From positions 1 to 37,135 of the forward strand of contig NZ_JBQOUY010000023.1 in NCBI RefSeq assembly GCF_052216985.1: 37,135 bases of DNA, written 5' to 3'. The position numbers and the translations under genes are program-made. Shown one piece after another: positions 32,358 through 37,135 of the stretch (within the stretch, counting starts at the first letter, position 1; every line of letters starts with the position of its first letter). Below the pieces are notes generated by a model. The model did no database searches and was not told the origin of the DNA. It was given only the letters and a program-made list of their open reading frames with translations. This DNA comes from Acidaminococcus fermentans_A (GTDB taxonomy: Bacteria; Bacillota; Negativicutes; Acidaminococcales; Acidaminococcaceae).

Positions 32358-34385
32358 TTATTTCCCCAGCACTTCCGGATGCCGTACCAGATACCCGGTC
32401 AGATCCATCCAGGCTTCCCGTTCTTCCGTGTAGGGCTTGGGGCCTTCCTTCAGGTCTTCTGGTCCGTACTGCTGACCCAGGGGCTGGTAGAAGTCCTGGC
32501 TGTAGCTGCCGTAGGCATCTTTCCGCAGCCAATGGTAAGGCGACACCACATGGTCGATAGGTTCCACCAGGGACGGATACAGGGAATAATAGGTGAACCC
32601 TTTGGGAGCGATCAGCTCGAAGATGGTAGGCGCGATATTCATATGGCTCCCGATGGTATTCCCGGCCAGGCTGTGAAGATCCAGTTCCCGATGGTTCATT
32701 AAGAGCACCGGGCTGTGCCGTTCCCGCAGATTGCAGTCCCGTCCCATCAGCGAAGTCTTGCTTAAAATCGCACTCATATCAACGGAATGGTCTCCGGTCA
32801 AGATGAACAGGCAGTCCGGATAGGCCTCCCGCATGGTCCGGATGAATTTTCCTAAAGCCTGATCCGAGAACCAGAAGGTCCCCAGGTTTTTCTGGATTTC
32901 CTTGTTCCGTCGGATATCCCGGGGAGCTTCCGGCATCACCTTCTCCGGATCATACCCATAATCGGCTAGAGGGATCTTGAAGGGACCATGGTAACTGGTG
33001 GTATACAGGAAGTGGAACTGATAGGGTCCATTGGCTTCTTCTTGCTGCTGGATCAGTTCCGCTGCTTTTTCCAGGAACACATTGTCATAGACCCCTACCC
33101 AAGTTTTCGGTGCATCGGGCCCGCAGAAATCCGTGGCAGTCATCACCTGGTCGAACCCACAGGCCGGGGCAAACTGGTTGAAGTTCCCGTAGGTCACATT
33201 CCCCCCGTACCAATAGGTGGAATGGTAGCCCAGTTTTTTCAGCTGCCGGGGCAGGGCCGTGGGCAGGTTGTTGTGCCAGAAGCTTTCCTTTTCATTCAGT
33301 TCCAACCCTGCATCGAAGATCCCGCTCATCAGGCTCACAATGGAAGGCCTGGAAATGATGCCCGCAGAAAGAGCACTGGTCAGAGAAGCGGTATGGGGAT
33401 CCTCCATCAGCTGTCTGCCCCCCTCCACCAAGTTCAGACAGGCGAACTGGGGATCGAAGAACTGCTGGAGATAACTTTCTCCCACAAAGAGGAAAATATG
33501 GGTAGGCTTGGTAATCCGGGCCCCTTGGGCCGTCCGCTTGAATCCATAGGACGGGTTGGGCAGGTGGTCTGCCAGGACTTTTTCCGTAAAGAAAGGCTGG
33601 ACAGCCGCCAGGTCCTGGGCATCCGTGTGCTCATAGGCTGGGTTCAGTTTGTGCTTCATCACTTGCTCCAGGGCCACCAGATCGTCCACTGTAGCCTTGG
33701 CAAAGAAGATATCCTTTTTCACCATACTGGGGATGGTGTCCCATTCCGGCTTATCGTCATGCCAGAAGGTCCCCCCGTACCGGAACCAGTAAAAAGCGGC
33801 AATGGCCCCCAAGAAGATCACCGTGTTGTATCCGTAGTGGAGGATGGGATTGAAGAAGTACAGATACTGGAAACTGGGCAGCTGGAGCAGGCCCTGGATA
33901 CAGGCCCCGCACAAGGCCAGGTAGGGCAGGATGCCCAAAAGGATCCAGGCCCCATGGTCCTGATGGAAGAAAATATCCACCAGATTGTGCTTTTCGGCTT
34001 TGGCCCCCAGCTTCATAGTCTGGTTGAAGATGTCGTGGAAATGCTTGTAGAACAGCATCTTTCCCGCAAAAGCCAAGTACAGCACCAGGCTATAAACAAC
34101 CCCACCTGCCAGCCGCAGGGTATCCCCCCAATGGTACCAGACCGGAAAAAAAGCCCCGGGCAGGCTCAGGAGGACCATCGGGATCAAAAACACATAAGCG
34201 TTGAAATCCATGCCCCACCAGAAGCCGTACCGGAAACAGTGCCAGATCACCGGCCCCTTTCCCTTCAGGCTCCGGTAGGGATTGTACACCGCAATGAAAA
34301 TCAGACGAAAGACCGCGCACAGGGTGGGAAAGAACAAAAACAGCTTCCCATCCTGCTGCAGTGATGCGTAGAATAGACTGAACAA
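32358..34385 (-). CDS. LTA synthase / sulfatase-family membrane phosphotransferase
   Basis: A 675-residue membrane enzyme of the LtaS/OpgB/EptA-like alkaline phosphatase superfamily. About five hydrophobic helices occupy residues 15-225 and a large extracytoplasmic sulfatase domain runs from about 295 to 640. Metal-site segments are HIFLFVGES and FILTGDHSVD. The nucleophile should lie in the Ser/Thr-rich SLTSAL...SRPSIVSL region, but I cannot pick the residue. It would transfer phosphoglycerol or phosphoethanolamine onto a surface glycan or lipid. The start is a TTG with AAGGAGG in front, 18 bp after the AlbA_2 gene stop, so the two appear co-transcribed. In a diderm the acceptor is unlikely to be classical lipoteichoic acid. 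Confidence 0.85.
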   Translation of the reverse strand: MFSLFYASLQQDGKLFLFFPTLCAVFRLIFIAVYNPYRSLKGKGPVIWHCFRYGFWWGMDFNAYVFLIPMVLLSLPGAFFPVWYHWGDTLRLAGGVVYSLVLYLAFAGKMLFYKHFHDIFNQTMKLGAKAEKHNLVDIFFHQDHGAWILLGILPYLALCGACIQGLLQLPSFQYLYFFNPILHYGYNTVIFLGAIAAFYWFRYGGTFWHDDKPEWDTIPSMVKKDIFFAKATVDDLVALEQVMKHKLNPAYEHTDAQDLAAVQPFFTEKVLADHLPNPSYGFKRTAQGARITKPTHIFLFVGESYLQQFFDPQFACLNLVEGGRQLMEDPHTASLTSALSAGIISRPSIVSLMSGIFDAGLELNEKESFWHNNLPTALPRQLKKLGYHSTYWYGGNVTYGNFNQFAPACGFDQVMTATDFCGPDAPKTWVGVYDNVFLEKAAELIQQQEEANGPYQFHFLYTTSYHGPFKIPLADYGYDPEKVMPEAPRDIRRNKEIQKNLGTFWFSDQALGKFIRTMREAYPDCLFILTGDHSVDMSAILSKTSLMGRDCNLRERHSPVLLMNHRELDLHSLAGNTIGSHMNIAPTIFELIAPKGFTYYSLYPSLVEPIDHVVSPYHWLRKDAYGSYSQDFYQPLGQQYGPEDLKEGPKPYTEEREAWMDLTGYLVRHPEVLGK

Positions 34386-34403
34386 AATTTTCCTCCTTTT
34401 GGA

Positions 34404-35660
34404 TTACTGCCGCTGGTAGCGGGTACCCCGGCCTTTGCCTACTTTCAGCACGGCCTTTTTCCCCACCAGCCGGTTCAGCAGACGGATGACTTTGGTCTTT
34501 TCTAAACCGGTGGCCTGTTCGATTTCCTGCCGGCTTAGCAGGCCATTTTCCGGAAACACGTCACAGATCCGCTGTTCCTCCTGATCCAAAGGCGGCATGG
34601 CATCTACAAGAGGCAACATCACCTGGATAATGTGGTCCGTCACCTGAAAATCCGGTTTGACCCGGCTTTGGCGGTAGGCATAAAGGATCCGCTGGATGCC
34701 CGTTCCAAAGGCTTCAATATATCCCAGCCGGTAAAACACATTGGCCAGTTTGGGATTCCGCAGAATGAAAATCTGATGATAGAGGTATTCTTCCTGGCTG
34801 ATGCCGGCCGGCAGTCCTCCCGGCGAAGTAATTTCCACCTTGTCCGGATACATAGCCACCCGGATGGCAGTGGGAATATCCCAAGTCCGGTGGACCAGGG
34901 CATTGGCCACGGCTTCTCTGATAGCCTGGCTGGGAATCTTTTCCACCATCCGCCGTTCCACTCCATCGATTTTCTCTACCTGGTACTCTCGGGCAATCCG
35001 TTCCACAGACTGTTGGAACAAGGACAAAACCGAACATCCCTGGATTTTGATCCGTTCCCGGATTTCATTGATGGACCGGCCAAAGACCATCATATCCACT
35101 CCCGGAAAAGGATTCTGATCAGATAAAAGTTCCGCCACATGGGAGAACTTTCCTTCTGCCGTATAAAATCCCAAGGTCTTCAATACATCCGTATCCACCT
35201 GGGAAACACCCAGCTGTTTTTCCATTTCCCGGGCCAGGACAGAAAAAGTCAAGGGAGCAGTACCAGCCGGTAAATCCTCATAATACCGATGGGAGCCTTC
35301 CAGAATCAGACGATTCAGAGCAACACGGTCTACTTCAAGAGAGGCGGAATCGCTCCGTCGATACGCTTTATTTTTGTACAGATATGGTGGATTGTCTCCT
35401 TTTTTCACCGTCAGGACAATGGTCTGGTTATCCTCATTGATTTTCAACATATAATCAGGCTGCGGTGAAATACTGTCATTGATTTTATTTTCTATATCCA
35501 GACATTTTTGCACGGCTTGGGGAATCCCCTTGACCGTGCCATCATCCCGAACGCCAAATATGATTTTCCCATCCTGATAATTGGCAAAAGCACTGACGGT
35601 CTTCAAAAAGGTATTGGTGATATCTTCCTTATATTCCAACGTACTGCTTTCCCGTTCCAC
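34404..35660 (-). CDS. AlbA_2 / HATPase_c_4 / winged-helix regulator-like protein
   Basis: A 418-residue protein with three parts. An N-terminal AlbA_2 (Schlafen-type) domain spans about 3-120 (LEYKEDITNTFLKTVSAFANYQDGKIIFGVRDDG, in segments). A RecG-like ATP-binding HATPase_c_4 domain spans about 240-340, with REAVANALVHR and the LGYIEAFGTGI motif. A C-terminal winged helix (about 365-415) holds LSRQEIEQATGLEKTKVIRLL. This is COG2865, presumed ATP-dependent DNA-binding regulators. It starts at GTG 35660 behind AGGAGG. A promoter embedded in multiple TGCAACG repeats lies just upstream, suggesting autoregulation. It is followed 18 bp later by the LTA-synthase-like gene, which it may control. 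Confidence 0.85.
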   Translation of the reverse strand: MERESSTLEYKEDITNTFLKTVSAFANYQDGKIIFGVRDDGTVKGIPQAVQKCLDIENKINDSISPQPDYMLKINEDNQTIVLTVKKGDNPPYLYKNKAYRRSDSASLEVDRVALNRLILEGSHRYYEDLPAGTAPLTFSVLAREMEKQLGVSQVDTDVLKTLGFYTAEGKFSHVAELLSDQNPFPGVDMMVFGRSINEIRERIKIQGCSVLSLFQQSVERIAREYQVEKIDGVERRMVEKIPSQAIREAVANALVHRTWDIPTAIRVAMYPDKVEITSPGGLPAGISQEEYLYHQIFILRNPKLANVFYRLGYIEAFGTGIQRILYAYRQSRVKPDFQVTDHIIQVMLPLVDAMPPLDQEEQRICDVFPENGLLSRQEIEQATGLEKTKVIRLLNRLVGKKAVLKVGKGRGTRYQRQ

Positions 35661-35688
35661 AAAATTCCGCCTCCTTTTCTTTTCGATT

Positions 35689-35761
35689 CATTTACGTTGC
35701 ATTAATTATAACAATGATTGCAACGTAAATGCAACGTAAATTTTGCGTTGCATTTGCAACG
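35689..35761 (-). promoter_or_regulatory. Promoter and TGCAACG operator cluster
   Basis: Five copies of the core TGCAACG/CGTTGCA fall in 73 bp. CATTTACGTTGCA (35689-35701) is an inverted partner of TGCAACGTAAATG (35719-35731). An 11-bp direct repeat TGCAACGTAAA is at 35719-35729 and 35730-35740. A 16-bp palindrome, CGTTGCATTTGCAACG, is at 35746-35761. A minus-strand promoter TTGCAT (35729-35734), 18-bp spacer, TATAAT (35705-35710) lies inside the cluster, so bound protein would block RNA polymerase. Confidence 0.8.
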
Positions 35762-35794
35762 AAAAAAGCCATGACGAAAAGATGATGCATTCCG

Positions 35795-36037
35795 TCACAG
35801 CCCTTTGTCAACCTGTCCCAGCCAAAACTGCAGCAGTGGATCATAGCTGCGGATCCGTTCCACCACATAAAGATATTCCTTGGCACACTTCCACAATAGT
35901 TCAAAAGAAAATTCGAACCGCTGGATCAGGGCATCCCGTTCCACCTCAGATAGGTCCGGTTTGACTGCCAGTTCGTGGAGTTTGGTAAGGATTCTTTGTG
36001 TTGTATTGATTCTTAATTTCATTTTGGCTGTACGCAT
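35795..36037 (-). CDS. Truncated HI0074-like nucleotidyltransferase-substrate-binding protein
   Basis: An 80-residue open frame. Residues about 35-55 (RDALIQRFEFSFELLWKCAKEYL, in part) match the core of HI0074-family proteins, the HEPN-type partners of MNT-like nucleotidyltransferases in toxin-antitoxin-like pairs. Full members run to ~130 residues. After residue 60 the sequence departs from the family and ends, and the conserved C-terminal half is missing. No nucleotidyltransferase gene is adjacent. A weak AGAGGAA precedes the ATG. Probably a decayed remnant, though a short expressed peptide cannot be excluded. Confidence 0.6.
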   Translation of the reverse strand: MRTAKMKLRINTTQRILTKLHELAVKPDLSEVERDALIQRFEFSFELLWKCAKEYLYVVERIRSYDPLLQFWLGQVDKGL

Positions 36038-36087
36038 TCTTTAATTCCTCTTGCCTATGAACTGAGAATCGTCATTTATATCTTTTT

Positions 36088-37059
36088 TCAAAAATTCATG
36101 AAAAATCTATAATTGAAATGTTCTGTACCGCCCATTTCATATTTATAACGTTCATCACCTCGAGATAAATCTAAGCCTCTGAGATTACTATGGATTTGAA
36201 GCCATTTAACACTTTCGCTAATCATTAATTTTCCAGGTGCAAATTTAGAAAACGCACTATTCATCGCAACTCTGGGAAATACGATCTCTCCAAAATTAGT
36301 TTGAAACCCACTCATAAATGCTGCAAGCGAATGATGTAAAAACAAGCAAAAAGTATATTGCGACTGCATTTTTTCTGCATTCCATGATAATACCGAAAAA
36401 TAGCGATTTTTAATGAAGCTGAAAAAATCGAGTTTTCTATTTTTCCTTTCAGACTCTCTATGCGCATATACACGCATCATCGAAGATAATAAATTTGGGT
36501 CTTGAATGGGACCTTGAACCACTTTTAAATTCATATCAGTATTTGTCTTGGCATTTTTATTATAGGCTTTCTTTAAATTTGAACGGCAATTTCGTGAAAG
36601 CGACGAAAAATACATATCATAGTCAGATGGGAAATCAATTTTTACACAAACTCGATCCTCTTCAAGAATAAGATTGTATTTCTGTTTTAACTTTTCTTTA
36701 TAATCGGCAAGAAAACGATAAAGCTTTGATCTTTCATTGATTTTATAAAACCGCAATTCTTTACCAGGAAATTCAGCTGCTAGCTCACTAAACAATGTTA
36801 TAAAATTATTATCACTTATATCCGCATCATATATAAGATCTAAATTATCACATCCACTAATATTATCCCCAAAGAGGTAAATTGCATTTCCTTTGATTGT
36901 AAGGGGCAATACTGCCAAAGGTTTCTTCGTTTCATAATAGACATAAAACGCATCTTTCTGTCCGTACAAATTCACTTTTAGTTTTTTATATGCATGTACT
37001 TGTTCATTGGTAACGTCCATATAATGGTGTAAAAAGATAATTTCATAAAAATGAGCCAT
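36088..37059 (-). CDS. BioF2-like GNAT/FemAB-type acetyltransferase
   Basis: A 323-residue protein resembling the BioF2-like/CelD acetyltransferase domain often found in exopolysaccharide clusters. A characteristic middle segment is YDMYFSSLSRNCRSNLKKAYNK, near residue 170-190 and quoted in part. The latter half has AAFMSGF and FPRVAMNSAFSKFAPGKLMISESVKWL, the typical acyltransferase end. The domain call is from pattern memory and is moderate. The ATG at 37059 has AAAGGA in front; the open frame continues to the window edge but lacks a better start. The gene is distinctly AT-rich compared with everything to its left, a sign of horizontal acquisition. Confidence 0.65.
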   Translation of the reverse strand: MAHFYEIIFLHHYMDVTNEQVHAYKKLKVNLYGQKDAFYVYYETKKPLAVLPLTIKGNAIYLFGDNISGCDNLDLIYDADISDNNFITLFSELAAEFPGKELRFYKINERSKLYRFLADYKEKLKQKYNLILEEDRVCVKIDFPSDYDMYFSSLSRNCRSNLKKAYNKNAKTNTDMNLKVVQGPIQDPNLLSSMMRVYAHRESERKNRKLDFFSFIKNRYFSVLSWNAEKMQSQYTFCLFLHHSLAAFMSGFQTNFGEIVFPRVAMNSAFSKFAPGKLMISESVKWLQIHSNLRGLDLSRGDERYKYEMGGTEHFNYRFFMNF

Positions 37060-37125
37060 ATGCTCATCCTTTAGGTATAATGTAAATCGACCAAAACCCA
37101 CATAATACCGAGGGAGGAAAAACAA

Positions 37126-37135
37126 ATGGCTCAAC
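37126..37135 (+). CDS. Start of a divergent gene, cut by the window edge
   Basis: The sequence AGGGAGGAAAAACAA followed by ATGGCTCAA on the plus strand looks like a ribosome binding site and the first codons (Met-Ala-Gln) of a gene that continues beyond the window. A TATAAT at 37076-37081 could be its -10. Nothing can be said about its product. Confidence 0.4.

Noticed and set aside
32988..34364. 458-codon plus-strand frame opposite the LTA-synthase-like gene
   Set aside because: Antisense shadow; the minus-strand gene has clear sulfatase-family motifs and a good ribosome binding site.

Overview
The window looks like a chromosomal segment of a Negativicutes bacterium, that is, a Firmicute with an outer membrane. 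Acidaminococcus or a close relative is my best guess, but this is inference from gene content and no search was run. Three things point that way. The 5' end of a 16S rRNA gene has the Firmicute-type start. Firmicute-style blocks are present: rapZ-yvcK-whiA, tig-clpP-clpX-lon-engB, and the SCIFF peptide with its maturase. An outer-membrane secretin is also encoded, which makes sense only in a diderm cell. Most of the DNA is GC-rich and tightly packed; the last ~1.4 kb is clearly more AT-rich.

Layout. 1-420: 16S rRNA 5' end, leader and promoter (minus strand), then an inverted-repeat element. 0.4-2.1 kb: the ranthipeptide pair scfA/scfB. 2.1-6.2 kb: rapZ, yvcK, whiA and a membrane-anchored polysaccharide deacetylase in one minus-strand operon. 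6.2-7.3 kb: a Cof-type HAD phosphatase and a 53-residue rubredoxin. 7.4-14.1 kb: a complete excinuclease operon, uvrB-uvrA-uvrC, with overlapping genes. 14.2-16.3 kb (plus strand): a secreted DUF4127 protein and YajQ. 16.5-20.3 kb: a TRIC/UPF0126 membrane protein and a small type IV pilus or type II secretion set, with a GspE/PilB ATPase divergent from a PilP-like protein plus a secretin. 20.2-27.3 kb: a CoA-type Nudix hydrolase, then engB, lon, clpX, clpP and tig, a protein folding and proteolysis operon. 27.5-29.9 kb: an AGCS amino-acid symporter and a nitrilase-family amidase. 30-34.4 kb: UDP-glucuronate epimerase, UDP-glucose dehydrogenase and an LTA-synthase-like phosphotransferase (cell-surface polymers). 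34.4-35.8 kb: an AlbA_2/HATPase_c_4/winged-helix regulator with a dense operator cluster over its own promoter. 36-37.1 kb: a truncated HI0074-like gene, an AT-rich acetyltransferase-like gene, and the first codons of a divergent gene at the edge.

The most unusual non-coding signal is a family of small inverted-repeat elements (about 111-155 bp). Their arms are built from 7-bp units beginning with GTC (GTCATAN in one subfamily, GTCGYGN in a second) and they sit at the 3' ends of genes. A second repeated hairpin (GTGTTGCAC stem) also follows two genes. Other regulatory structures worth attention are a hairpin between scfA and scfB, a hairpin between clpX and lon, an all-A/T 14-bp palindrome upstream of rubredoxin, and the five-copy TGCAACG operator at 35.7 kb.

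The only gene-free stretch longer than 300 bases is 76-418. It holds the rRNA leader, the rRNA promoter and one repeat element. No tRNA, CRISPR array, insertion sequence or prophage was recognised.
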